Shown here in pieces: positions 35,709-46,802 of a stretch of 64,000 nucleotides of DNA. Position 1 is the stretch's first letter, and every line of letters begins with the position of its first letter. The translations under genes were made by a program, and so were the position numbers. The notes beneath the pieces were generated by a model. That model made no database searches. It was not told where the DNA came from and was given only the letters and a program-made list of their open reading frames with translations. Source of the stretch: Deinococcus koreensis (GTDB lineage: Bacteria > Deinococcota > Deinococci > Deinococcales > Deinococcaceae); assembly GCF_002901445.1 (NCBI RefSeq), contig NZ_PPPD01000001.1, forward strand, positions 806,001 through 870,000. The letters are read 5' to 3'.

Positions 35709-36203
35709 TCAGAGGTCATCGAGCTGCGTCAGGACGCACTCCACCCCGGCCTCGACCGGCTGGGCCACATCCACCTCGATGGCGCCTACAGGCGGCTCCA
35801 GGGCCGCGAACTGGGTGGCGAGCAGCGAGGGGGGCATGAAGTGGTCGCGCGCCTTCATGCGGGCCTCGATCAGTTCGCGGGGGCCGTGCGCGAACACGAT
35901 CCGGACGCCGGGCAGGTCGCCGATCAGGGTGCGGCGATAGCTCTCCTTCAGGGCGGAGCAGGCCAGCACGAGGGGGCGGCCCTCCCGGAGGTGCCGCGCC
36001 AGGAGGCCGTGCAGACCGGCCAGCCAGGGGGCGCGGTCGGCGTCGTTCAGGGCCTCGCCGCGCGCCATCTTCTCCACGCTTGCCACGCTGTGATGGTCGT
36101 CGGCATCGGCGAAGGCCCAGCCCAGGCGGACGGCCAGCGCCCGGCCCAGCGTGGTCTTGCCGGAGCCGGACACGCCCATGACGAGGATGGCGGTGGGGGG
36201 CAT
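35709..36203 (-). CDS. gntK: Gluconokinase
   Basis: 164 residues. P-loop GVSGSGKTT (residues 10-18), DADDHHSVASVEKMARGEALNDADRAPWL near residue 34 and CSALKESYRRTL near residue 82 match GntK. It phosphorylates D-gluconate to 6-phosphogluconate. It is 10 nt downstream of the DUF2268 gene, so they share a transcript. It fits with the sugar-acid genes at 26-29 kb although unlinked. Confidence 0.93.
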   Translation of the reverse strand: MPPTAILVMGVSGSGKTTLGRALAVRLGWAFADADDHHSVASVEKMARGEALNDADRAPWLAGLHGLLARHLREGRPLVLACSALKESYRRTLIGDLPGVRIVFAHGPRELIEARMKARDHFMPPSLLATQFAALEPPVGAIEVDVAQPVEAGVECVLTQLDDL

Positions 36204-36213
36204 CTGAGCCCGA

Positions 36214-37161
36214 TTATCGCTCCTGTCCGCCGTCCGTCACCGTGAACCAGCCGGAGCCCGCCACGATCACGCGCCAGGGATCGTAGGTGGCCTGGGCGGC
36301 GCTGCGCCCCGTGCGGGCCAGGTAATCGCGCACGACGTGGTAGCCCAGCGCGTAGCCGGCGTAGGGGGGAATGCCCAGTTTCGCCTGCTTCCCAGAGAGG
36401 CCGCCGAAGTTCTCCATGACGGCATCCCCGAAGATGTAGCCGCGCACCAGGCCGAAATCCTGCTCCAGCAGCGCGGCCCCGTAGCGGGGGGCCAGGGCGC
36501 GCAGTTCCGGCTCCCGCAGCGTGGTCGTCCAGGAGCCCAGGCTGGCCTCGCCGTGCAGCTCGGCGGCGAAACACTCGGCCAGTCCCTCGGCGACCAGGTA
36601 GGCGCCCAGCGTCATGGGGAACGTCCAGTCGGGCTGAGCGAAACGGACGTTGTGGTTGAACTCGTGCGCCGTGATGGCCGGCAGCCGGCAGAAGTTGTCG
36701 GCGCCGTCGGGCAGGGCCTGGGGCCAGACCGACAGCATGACCCAGCCCGGCGTGTTGCCCGCCCCGGTGTACCCGTCCTCGCCCAGGCCGCCCGGCTCGG
36801 CCAGGGTCAGCACGAGATGGACTTCCTGCAGGGAAATTCCGTTCTGCCCAGGGTTCAGCGCCTGGACGGCCTGCTCCAGCGCCGCGCGGTTCTGGCCGAA
36901 CACGTCGGCCGCCGCCAGCGTGTCCAGCGCCCCCAGGCCGGACTCGGCGTCCAGTTCCGGCCGGTAGAGCTTCAGAGTGCGGGCAACGGCCAGGGCGGGG
37001 TCGGCCCCGTCGGCCCCCGGTGGCATGTACCGCCGTATGGGCTCCCAGACGGGCCGCAGGGGTTCCATGACCTGCTCGCGGAAGCGCTCGGGCTGGGCCT
37101 CGGCCGGACTGGTCAGCACGCCCCGCAGGGCCTCCAGCAGATTGACTTCGATGATCTCCAC
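36214..37161 (-). CDS. DUF2268 putative zinc metalloprotease
   Basis: 315 residues. HEFNH (an HExxH zinc motif) is in ITAHEFNHNVRF near residue 165, and the third-ligand helix is LVAEGLAECFAAEL near residue 190, as in DUF2268 proteins. There is no signal peptide. The start is GTG at 37161, chosen because AGGAGGT is 6-7 nt upstream; an ATG 20 codons further up overlaps that ribosome site. Confidence 0.85.
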   Translation of the reverse strand: MEIIEVNLLEALRGVLTSPAEAQPERFREQVMEPLRPVWEPIRRYMPPGADGADPALAVARTLKLYRPELDAESGLGALDTLAAADVFGQNRAALEQAVQALNPGQNGISLQEVHLVLTLAEPGGLGEDGYTGAGNTPGWVMLSVWPQALPDGADNFCRLPAITAHEFNHNVRFAQPDWTFPMTLGAYLVAEGLAECFAAELHGEASLGSWTTTLREPELRALAPRYGAALLEQDFGLVRGYIFGDAVMENFGGLSGKQAKLGIPPYAGYALGYHVVRDYLARTGRSAAQATYDPWRVIVAGSGWFTVTDGGQER

Positions 37162-37350
37162 AGAGGTCACCTCCTGCGCCACCCTAGACCCACGCCGCGT
37201 CCGGCTCAAGCTCCGCATCATGGCCTAGTCGGGCCAGCCCGCGCTACCCTGGGCCCAACGCTTCCGGGCTCCCCGGCGTTCCCCTCCCCTGCTCTCAAAG
37301 GACTCCGCTGACGTTGCGCGCCTGACCCCTGTCCAACCGGTTTGAAGCCA

Positions 37351-37382
37351 CGTCCCGCACAGCCGGATATCCGGCCGGGACG
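37351..37382 (+). promoter_or_regulatory. Nested palindrome upstream of the ABC-F gene
   Basis: CGTCCCG / CGGGACG flank the perfect palindrome GCCGGATATCCGGC (37362-37375). It may be an operator or an RNA hairpin in the leader of the ABC-F gene, which starts 24 nt downstream. It has no U-tract. Confidence 0.5.
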
Positions 37383-37405
37383 GCTCGCCCGATGGGGGTT
37401 CCAGA

Positions 37406-39043
37406 GTGCTGTTACGTGTGAACGAGGTCGCCCGGACGTTCGGCGACCAGAAGATATTCGAGGACGTGTCCGTGGAGGTCGGGGCCGGAGGGCGGCTCGC
37501 GCTGATCGGCGAGAACGGCAGCGGCAAAAGTACGTTGCTGCGGCTGATGGCGGGTCTGGACGCGCCCGACGCCGGCACGGTCTCGCTCCAGGGCTCGGTG
37601 GCCCTGCTGACCCAGCACGCCGAGGGAGGCGAGGGCAGCGTGCTGGACGGCGTGACGCCGCCGGAGGTGCGGGCAGCGGGCGAGGCCTTCGAACGGGCCT
37701 CCGAGGCGCTGGGGGGCGGAGACGAGACGGCGCTCCAGACCTTCGCCGATGCCGAGGAACGCTACCGGCAGGCCGGCGGCTACGACTTCGCGGCTCGGGC
37801 GACCTCTGTGCTGGCCGGGCTGGGGCTGGACGCCGGAGCGAGCGCGGCGGCGCTGTCGGGCGGGCAGCGGCGGCGCCTGACGCTGGCGCGGCTCCTGCTC
37901 TCCCCTGCCGACCTCTACCTGCTGGACGAACCGACCAACCACCTCGATGAGGAGGGCGGGCGCTGGCTGGAGGGCTGGATCCGGGACTCGAAAGCCGCCT
38001 TCGTGCTCGCCAGCCACGACCGGGCCTTTCTGGACGCCGTGGCGGCCCAGACCGCCGAGCTGGAACGCGGCACGCTGAGCGTCTACCCCGGCGCCTACAG
38101 CGAGGCGATGGCCCTGAAACAGATTCTGAGGGAGGCGCAGCAACGCGATTATGCGGCGTACAGGCGCAAACGCTCGGCGCTGGACGAGGAGCAGTCGCGC
38201 CGGGCCAGCAAGGCGCGCAGCGCGGGTCAATACAACCCGAAGCGGGCCAGCGACGGCGACAAGCTGCTCGCCAAGGGCAAGGCCCAGAACGCGCAGAACG
38301 TCAATGCCAGCCACGCCCGCAGGCTGGAGCGTCAGATCGAGCGCCTGGACGCGCAGGCCACCGACCGGCCCTATCAGGATCGCCGCGTCCTGCGCCTGGA
38401 GCTGCCCCCGGCGCCGCCCGGCCCCTCGGAGGTGCTGAGCGTGCGTGACCTGTGCGTGTGCCGGGGTGGACGAGCGGTGCTCTCGGGCGTGCGCCTGGAC
38501 GTGCGGCGCGGCGAGCGCGTCGCCCTGACCGGCCCCAACGGCGGCGGCAAGAGCACGTTGCTGGGCGCGCTCCTGGGCACGCTGCCCGGCGCGGGCCCCA
38601 TCACCGGCATGGTTCGCTGGGGCGTGGGCCTGACCCGGTACGTGGCCGGGCAACAGGGCGAGGAGCTGGCCGGTCTGGAGACGGTCGCCGACGCACTGCT
38701 GGACGCCAACCCGCTTCTGACGCCCCACCAGCTGCACGAGGTGGCGGCGGGTCTGGGCCTGCCGGGCGGCCCGGCCTTCGCGCTCGCGGGCCTGTCCGGG
38801 GGGCAGCGCACGCGCCTGAGCCTCGCGCGCCTGAAAGTCACGCGGGCGCAGGTGCTGGTGCTCGACGAACCGACCAACCACCTCGACATCCGCGCCATCG
38901 AGGCGCTGGAGGCGCTGCTGCTGGCTTTTCCCGGCACGGTGCTGCTGGCCAGTCACGACCGGGCGCTGGTGGGCCGGGTCGCCACGCGGATCTGGCGCGT
39001 GGCGGGCGGCGGGGTGGTCGAGAAGGAACCTGCCCGGCTCTGA
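37406..39043 (+). CDS. ABC-F family ATPase
   Basis: 545 residues, two ABC domains and no membrane segments. Domain 1: Walker A GENGSGKST near residue 35, signature LSGGQRRR near residue 151, LLDEPTNHLD near residue 171. A charged linker (KQILREAQQRDYAAYRRKRSAL, about 230-330) precedes domain 2: GPNGGGKST near residue 378, LSGGQRTR and LDEPTNHLD. ABC-F proteins act on ribosomes; some protect them from antibiotics. The substrate class cannot be told. The start is GTG. Its TGA touches the 141-bp repeat. Confidence 0.92.
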   Translation: MLLRVNEVARTFGDQKIFEDVSVEVGAGGRLALIGENGSGKSTLLRLMAGLDAPDAGTVSLQGSVALLTQHAEGGEGSVLDGVTPPEVRAAGEAFERASEALGGGDETALQTFADAEERYRQAGGYDFAARATSVLAGLGLDAGASAAALSGGQRRRLTLARLLLSPADLYLLDEPTNHLDEEGGRWLEGWIRDSKAAFVLASHDRAFLDAVAAQTAELERGTLSVYPGAYSEAMALKQILREAQQRDYAAYRRKRSALDEEQSRRASKARSAGQYNPKRASDGDKLLAKGKAQNAQNVNASHARRLERQIERLDAQATDRPYQDRRVLRLELPPAPPGPSEVLSVRDLCVCRGGRAVLSGVRLDVRRGERVALTGPNGGGKSTLLGALLGTLPGAGPITGMVRWGVGLTRYVAGQQGEELAGLETVADALLDANPLLTPHQLHEVAAGLGLPGGPAFALAGLSGGQRTRLSLARLKVTRAQVLVLDEPTNHLDIRAIEALEALLLAFPGTVLLASHDRALVGRVATRIWRVAGGGVVEKEPARL

Positions 39044-39184
39044 AGCATTTGTCCGAATTACAGCGTCAGACAAACTGCGTCTGATGCTTTCATCCTCTGC
39101 TTCGCAGCTTTGCAAGCCCCAAATACTCCGGCAAATTCACTCACTGGGTTCGGTCAAAAATGAACAGCTCTTTTGACAAATGCT
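39044..39184 (+). mobile_element. 141-bp MITE-like repeat, copy 1
   Basis: Ends are perfect 10-bp inverted repeats AGCATTTGTC / GACAAATGCT. It aligns without gaps to the reverse complement of 63762-63902 with 12 mismatches in 141 (about 91% identity). TGA flanks both ends (39041-39043 and 39185-39187), a possible 3-bp target duplication. It contains an internal hairpin (GCGTCAGAC / GTCTGATGC, one wobble) and no reading frame. It sits exactly between the stops of two convergent genes. Confidence 0.85.
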
Positions 39185-39189
39185 TGAGG

Positions 39190-40449
<1,260 letters not shown>

Positions 40450-40536
40450 AGGGAAACACTGTACGGGAATGGGCCGAAGGGGAGTGGCGGCCTTTCTTCA
40501 TGTCGCCTCTTAACGTCGCCCCGGTGGGGCCACCGC

Positions 40537-41517
40537 TCATCCCGGCTCCAGCAGAACCTTGCCGAGGGCGCCGCCGCTCTCGGCAAGGTGGTGGGCAGCG
40601 GCAGCCTCGGCCAGCGCGAAGCGGGCGCCGATCTCCACGCGAAGCTCGCCGCGTTCCAGGTGGCCCAGCGCAGCCTGGGTGATGGCCCGGGCCTGCTCAG
40701 GCCGGTGCTGGCGCAGGGTGCCGCCGCTGTAGCCGACCACGGCGCGGTGCTCGCGGTGCAGCGGCGCGGTGGGAATCCGCCCGCCCACCCCGCCCGCGTG
40801 CCCGAAGGTCACCAGGCGGCCGAAGCGGGCGAGCAGGCCGGCCCCGCGCTCGGCCGTCTCGCCGCCCACCGAGTCGAGGATCACGTCCACGCCCCGGCCC
40901 CCGGTGAGTTCCAGCGTCCGGGAGACGAAGTCCTCACGGCGGCGCTCGATGACGTGGTCGGCCCCGAGCCGGCGCACGAAGGCGGCGCGCTCGCCGCTCC
41001 CCACCACCCCCAGCACCAGGCCCGCCCCCAGCGTCCGCGCGAGCTGCACCGCCAGGTGCCCGACGCCGCCCCCGGCCGCGTGGATCAGCACGCTCTCGCC
41101 CGCTTCCAGGCGCGCGGCCCGGGTCAGCACGCCGCAGGCCGTCGAGAGCTGCGCCAGGGCCGCGGCCGCCTCCGGGGGCACGCCAGGGGGCAGAGGCAGG
41201 CACAGGTCGGCCTGCGCCAGCACCTGCGTGGCGTAGCTGCCCCCCACCGTAAAGCAGGCGACGCGCTGGCCGGGGGCCGGGGACGTGACGCCCGCGCCCA
41301 GCGCCTCGACGGTGCCCACGGCGTCCAGGCCGGGCACCAGCGGCAGCGTACCGCTCGGCCCGTAGCCCCCCCGCCGGGCCAGCAGGTCGGCGTGGTTGAC
41401 CCCGGTGACCTCGACCCGCACCCGCACCTGGCCGGGGCCGGGCCGCGGGGTCGGCCGCTCCTGCCAGGTCAGGACCTCGGGGCCGCCGTGCTGGTGAACG
41501 ACGATGGCGTGGCTCAT
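40537..41517 (-). CDS. Zinc-independent quinone oxidoreductase (MDR family)
   Basis: 326 residues. NADPH-binding HAAGGGVGHLAVQLARTLGA near residue 140 and VDVILDSVGGE near residue 205; the N-terminal VNHADLLARRGGYG matches QOR-type enzymes. No structural zinc cysteines are visible. It reduces quinones or enones using NADPH. Confidence 0.9.
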   Translation of the reverse strand: MSHAIVVHQHGGPEVLTWQERPTPRPGPGQVRVRVEVTGVNHADLLARRGGYGPSGTLPLVPGLDAVGTVEALGAGVTSPAPGQRVACFTVGGSYATQVLAQADLCLPLPPGVPPEAAAALAQLSTACGVLTRAARLEAGESVLIHAAGGGVGHLAVQLARTLGAGLVLGVVGSGERAAFVRRLGADHVIERRREDFVSRTLELTGGRGVDVILDSVGGETAERGAGLLARFGRLVTFGHAGGVGGRIPTAPLHREHRAVVGYSGGTLRQHRPEQARAITQAALGHLERGELRVEIGARFALAEAAAAHHLAESGGALGKVLLEPG

Positions 41518-41533
41518 GCCACCATCAAAGCAG

Positions 41534-41564
41534 AAAGAGCCGCCCCCAGTGTGGGAGCGGCTCT
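41534..41564 (-). terminator. Terminator between nitroreductase and oxidoreductase genes
   Basis: Stem AGAGCCGC / GCGGCTCT with inner CCCA/TGGG, then TTT on the minus strand. A second hairpin follows toward the nitroreductase gene (CCTGGAA at 41590 with TTCCAGG ending at 41638), enclosing CCCATGAGCATGGG. Confidence 0.7.
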
Positions 41565-41651
41565 GGTCTGGTCGCCGGGCGTCTGGTGGCCTGGAAAGGA
41601 TGCGCCCATGAGCATGGGCCCGTCACCCCTTCCAGGCTCACCTGACCGGGA

Positions 41652-42284
41652 TCAGTAGAACTTGGTGATGCGCTCGACGGCGTGACGGTGGTGCGGGAAG
41701 CCTTCCTCGGCGCGCTTGCCGATGGGCAGCAGGCCGGCGAACTGCACGTGCTCGGGCAGGCCCAGCAGCTCCTTGACCTTGTCGGGCTGGAAGCCGAGCA
41801 TGGGCACGGTGTCGTAGCCCAGACCACGGGCGGCCAGCATCACGAAGCCGAAGGCGATGTTGGCCTGCGACAGGCCCCAGGCGCCGCGCTGGGCAGTGTC
41901 CTGTCCGCCGAAGGCGCCGTTGAAGGTCTTGCGCTGGCCGGTGCGGCCCTCGTCGCCCATACCGGGGTGGGCGGTTTCTTCCACGGTGTTCAGCGTGTCT
42001 TCCATGTCGGAGTACACGACGATCACGGCGGGGGCGTTGGTGACCTGGCCCTGGCCATAGGCCGCTTCCTGCAGCCTGGCCTTCAGTTCGGGATTCTGCA
42101 CCACGGCGAAGCGCCAGGTCTGGGCATTCCAGGCGCTGGGCGCCAGGCTGGCCAGACGCAGGATCTCGTGCAGGTCGTCCTGGTTCATGGGTTCCTGCAC
42201 GTACTTACGGATCGAGCGGCGGGTCTGGATAGCCTCGCTCACGCTCAGGGCTTCGGTGGTGGGGCGCTGTTCGGTCATCGTCAT
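41652..42284 (-). CDS. Nitroreductase-family flavoprotein
   Basis: 210 residues. FMN-binding start [12 protein letters not shown] near residue 22, [19 protein letters not shown] near residue 45 and the C-terminal [28 protein letters not shown]. It likely reduces nitroaromatics or quinones with NAD(P)H. It is divergent from an HxlR regulator, which probably controls it. No ribosome site is seen on the minus strand; initiation may be leaderless. Confidence 0.9.
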   Translation of the reverse strand: MTMTEQRPTTEALSVSEAIQTRRSIRKYVQEPMNQDDLHEILRLASLAPSAWNAQTWRFAVVQNPELKARLQEAAYGQGQVTNAPAVIVVYSDMEDTLNTVEETAHPGMGDEGRTGQRKTFNGAFGGQDTAQRGAWGLSQANIAFGFVMLAARGLGYDTVPMLGFQPDKVKELLGLPEHVQFAGLLPIGKRAEEGFPHHRHAVERITKFY

Positions 42285-42304
42285 GCCAGGAGGCTATCAA
42301 CATC

Positions 42305-42371
42305 ACTTTAGAAAGTCAATCGATGTAACTTCGGTTCCACTTTAGGATGCGTTTAGGTGTAGAGTATCATC
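42305..42371 (+). promoter_or_regulatory. Divergent promoter and HxlR operator candidate
   Basis: ACTTT-AG-AAAGT (42305-42316) is an inverted repeat, and ACTTTAG recurs at 42339-42345. TAGAGT (42360-42365) is a -10 box 6 nt before the hxlR ATG. The AT-rich segment stands out from its GC-rich surroundings. Confidence 0.6.
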
Positions 42372-42734
42372 ATGAGCACTGAGCACACTGGATTCTGCCC
42401 GGTTTACCAGGCTATCGGCGTGTTGCAGGAGAAGTGGGTGCTGCACATCGTGCGCTCCCTGCTGGACGGTGAGAAAGGCTTCAACGAACTGGCCCGCGCG
42501 GTCGGCGGCTGCAACTCCGCCACCCTGACCCAGCGCCTGGAGCATCTGGAAGCCCTGCAGATCATCTCCAAGCGCACCGAGGACACCCACGGCAAGCTGG
42601 CGCGCAGCGTGTACACGCTGACCCCCGCCGGGCGCGAGCTGCAGGGCGTGATCGACGCCATCGACACCTGGGGCCGCAGCCACCTGCAACAGAGACTGTC
42701 CGAGCACTCACTTCCCCAACCGCAGAGCGCCTGA
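42372..42734 (+). CDS. HxlR-family transcriptional regulator
   Basis: 120 residues. A winged helix with the family start FCPVYQAIGVLQEKWVLHIVRSLLDG; the conserved Cys9 is a redox or electrophile sensor in several relatives. FNELARAVGGCNSATLTQRLEHLE is the recognition region, with a second Cys. It probably represses the divergent nitroreductase gene and responds to electrophiles. Confidence 0.92.
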   Translation: MSTEHTGFCPVYQAIGVLQEKWVLHIVRSLLDGEKGFNELARAVGGCNSATLTQRLEHLEALQIISKRTEDTHGKLARSVYTLTPAGRELQGVIDAIDTWGRSHLQQRLSEHSLPQPQSA

Positions 42735-42754
42735 ACTGGCCCCTGCCCCCCACC

Positions 42755-42790
42755 GGCGCCCCCGCAGTACTGAGCGGGGCGCCGCTTTTC
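42755..42790 (+). terminator. Terminator after the HxlR gene
   Basis: Stem GGCGCCCC(C)GC / GCGGGGCGCC with one bulge and an 8-nt loop, then TTTTC on the plus strand. Confidence 0.8.
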
Positions 42791-42851
42791 TTGTGATCCG
42801 CTCAGCGGCGGAGACCCGTTCCCCCCATCTGCGACCTGGGATACTGACTCC

Positions 42852-43079
42852 ATGATCGCCTTCCTGCTGTTCATCGTGCTGCCGCTGCTCCTGCTGGTGG
42901 TGGCGTGGCGGATCAGGCCGCTCGTGCCGCGCGACGAGCACCAGACCGACCCGCTCGGGGGCAGTCTGGCAGCGGGCGGGATGTTCGGGAGTCATGGCCT
43001 GGAAGCCGACAGGGTCAGCGTCCGTGAGGAGACGGAGCAGGTACGTTTCCGGCTGGATGACCTCAAGGAACGTGAATAG
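42852..43079 (+). CDS. Small membrane-anchored hypothetical protein
   Basis: 75 residues: one N-terminal helix (MIAFLLFIVLPLLLLVVAW), then a charged cytoplasmic tail ending in EQVRFRLDDLKERE. A GATACT box lies 6-7 nt before the ATG. No known family. It precedes the gene at 43122 by 42 nt on the same strand. Confidence 0.7.
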   Translation: MIAFLLFIVLPLLLLVVAWRIRPLVPRDEHQTDPLGGSLAAGGMFGSHGLEADRVSVREETEQVRFRLDDLKERE

Positions 43080-43121
43080 ACTCCCAATCTGCAGCGGGCG
43101 AGCGGGGCTTACGCTGACCAC

Positions 43122-43682
43122 ATGAGCCTGAAAGACAGCTTCACCAGAGACGAGTGGTTCAAGGTCATGACCGGCCCCGGCCGGGCGGGCGCGGCGGTCG
43201 TCACGGCCAGTCCCAGCGGGCTGACCGGCCTGCTGGCCGAGGCCCAGGCGATTGCCGCCAGTGTGCGCGAGAGCGTGAGCAGCGGGGGCCGCACGCCCCT
43301 GATGGAAGCCATGGCCGCCGACCTGCTGGGCAAGGCGCCCGATGCCAAAGAGCTTCAGGAGATGGGCGGCGAGCGGGCCAGGAATATCGAGGAGGCCAAG
43401 GCGCAGAGCATCGAGGGCGTGCGTCAGGCCGTGTGGCTGGTGTCCAGCAAGGCCAGCCCCGAGGATGCCCAGGCCTACAGGGACATGCTGATGCAGGTCG
43501 TGGAGCGCACGGCGCAGGCGGCCAAGGAGGGCGGCTTCCTGGGCATCGGCGGCGAGCAGGTGAACGACAAGGAACGCGCCGTGATGCAGGAGCTGCAGAG
43601 CGTGATCCGGGGCCCAGACAGCGGCGCCTCCCTCTCCCCCTCTCTGGCCCCTTCCCCGGACGGCAGCGGCAACAGCAACTGA
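43122..43682 (+). CDS. Hypothetical soluble helical protein
   Basis: 186 residues: an N-terminal LKDSFTRDEWFKVMTGPGRAG, long helical stretches, SSKASPEDAQAYRDMLMQVVERTAQAAKEGGFLGIGG near residue 107 and a Ser/Pro-rich tail. The middle part resembles small alpha-helical conserved proteins that follow redox or stress genes, but I cannot name a family. A TACGCT box sits 6 nt before the ATG. Confidence 0.75.
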   Translation: MSLKDSFTRDEWFKVMTGPGRAGAAVVTASPSGLTGLLAEAQAIAASVRESVSSGGRTPLMEAMAADLLGKAPDAKELQEMGGERARNIEEAKAQSIEGVRQAVWLVSSKASPEDAQAYRDMLMQVVERTAQAAKEGGFLGIGGEQVNDKERAVMQELQSVIRGPDSGASLSPSLAPSPDGSGNSN

Positions 43683-43699
43683 CAGAAGGAGCCACCTTG

Positions 43700-43740
43700 A
43701 ACCGTAGGATGGGTCATGACCGACCCTCCTGCGGTTCGTT
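43700..43740 (+). terminator. Terminator after the hypothetical gene at 43122
   Basis: Interrupted stem AACCG-AGGA-GGGTC / GACCC-TCCT-CGGTT (14 pairs) followed by CGTTTC. Confidence 0.6.
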
Positions 43741-43843
43741 TCATGACGGTGACAGCGCTGGGGCGAGCAGATCGTCACTCTCCTCTCGTCAGCGCTTCAA
43801 CCAACTGCACCTCCTCAGAATGTGCTGTGATTCCAATTTCGGC

Positions 43844-43968
43844 TATACTTATGGTGCCCCTGGGGCGAGTTGCATGACAAGCGGGTACAGAGAGGCCACT
43901 CCTCGATCAAGAGGAAATGCAAAAGCCGTCGCTCTAACGACGGCCAACGCAGAAAGGTGGTGCTCTGT
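43844..43968 (+). promoter_or_regulatory. Promoter and structured leader of a small peptide gene
   Basis: TATACT (43844-43849) is the best -10 match in the window, with only a weak -35. The leader of about 110 nt contains GCCCC-T-GGGGC (43855-43865), a 7-bp hairpin GCCGTCG / CGACGGC (43925-43944) and AAAGGTGG (43954-43961) as ribosome site. The structure resembles leaders of small toxic membrane peptides. Confidence 0.45.
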
Positions 43969-44097
43969 ATGCACAGAAAGCCTACCAGAAAAAGGAAGTG
44001 GCCTCAACCCAAGCGCGTTCTGGAGTGGCTGGCGGTCTTGACCGCCCTCACGACCCTGATCAAGCTGGCGGTTGAGGTGTTCCGACTCCTCTCCTGA
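43969..44097 (+). CDS. Small basic membrane peptide
   Basis: 42 residues: a strongly basic N-terminus (HRKPTRKRKWPQPKR) and one hydrophobic helix (LEWLAVLTALTTLIKLAVEVFRLL). An upstream ATG at 43870 would add 33 basic residues, but lacks a ribosome site. The shape and leader suggest a type I toxin-like peptide, though it does not match the holin-like toxin family I know. This is a hypothesis only. Confidence 0.45.
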   Translation: MHRKPTRKRKWPQPKRVLEWLAVLTALTTLIKLAVEVFRLLS

Positions 44098-44150
44098 CCT
44101 GAGCCTCTTGTGCGTGCCCGCCGCGTTTCAGATCCGCCCTGTGGGTAAAG

Positions 44151-44182
44151 ACCCCTGGCTCCTCAACGGGCTGGGGGTTTTT
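44151..44182 (+). terminator. Terminator before the purH leader
   Basis: Stem ACCCCTGGCT / GGCTGGGGGT (ten pairs with several G-U) and TTTTT. It separates the small peptide gene from the ZTP riboswitch. Confidence 0.6.
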
Positions 44183-44211
44183 CGGTTCATCCTGTAGACT
44201 GCCTCCAGCGC

Positions 44212-44287
44212 GGAGGCAACTGGCGCTGAACGTGGGCAGACCACGGGGAAGCCTCCGGGAATACACCTGATCGCGCGCCTGGGTCGA
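44212..44287 (+). ncRNA. ZTP riboswitch (pfl motif)
   Basis: It has the conserved layout of ZTP/ZMP aptamers: P1 GGAGGC / GCCTCC, the ACTGGCG box (44219-44225), P2 CGTGG / CCACG, GGGGAAGCC (44245-44253), and the 3' hairpin element GCGCCTGGG (44275-44283) that forms the pseudoknot. Ligand ZMP/ZTP signals 10-formyl-THF shortage. The genes controlled, purH and folD, use or make exactly that cofactor, a classic pairing. Confidence 0.93.
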
Positions 44288-44288
44288 A

Positions 44289-44335
44289 CGTCCTGCCTGT
44301 TGGGGTGAGGGTGTTCGTGGACTTCAGGGAGGACG
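44289..44335 (+). promoter_or_regulatory. Ribosome-site-sequestering hairpin of the riboswitch
   Basis: CGTCCT (44289-44294) can pair with AGGACG (44330-44335) and CCTG (44296-44299) with CAGG (44325-44328). This covers the GGAGG ribosome site at 44328-44332 before purH. No U-tract is present, so control looks translational: ligand binding would favour opening. Confidence 0.65.
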
Positions 44336-44338
44336 GCC

Positions 44339-46786
<2,448 letters not shown>

Positions 46787-46802
46787 GCCAGGGGTGGGCC
46801 GC

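Noticed and set aside
39044..39184. Full insertion sequence
   Set aside because: 141 bp is too short for a transposase; called a non-autonomous MITE-like repeat instead.
43870..43968. Longer N-terminal form of the small membrane peptide (start at 43870)
   Set aside because: The extension runs through hairpins and lacks a ribosome site; the start at 43969 follows AAAGGTGG.
44198..44287. T-box or other tRNA-sensing leader at purH
   Set aside because: The sequence matches ZTP aptamer landmarks and lacks a T-box core; no T-box was found at proS or gltX either.
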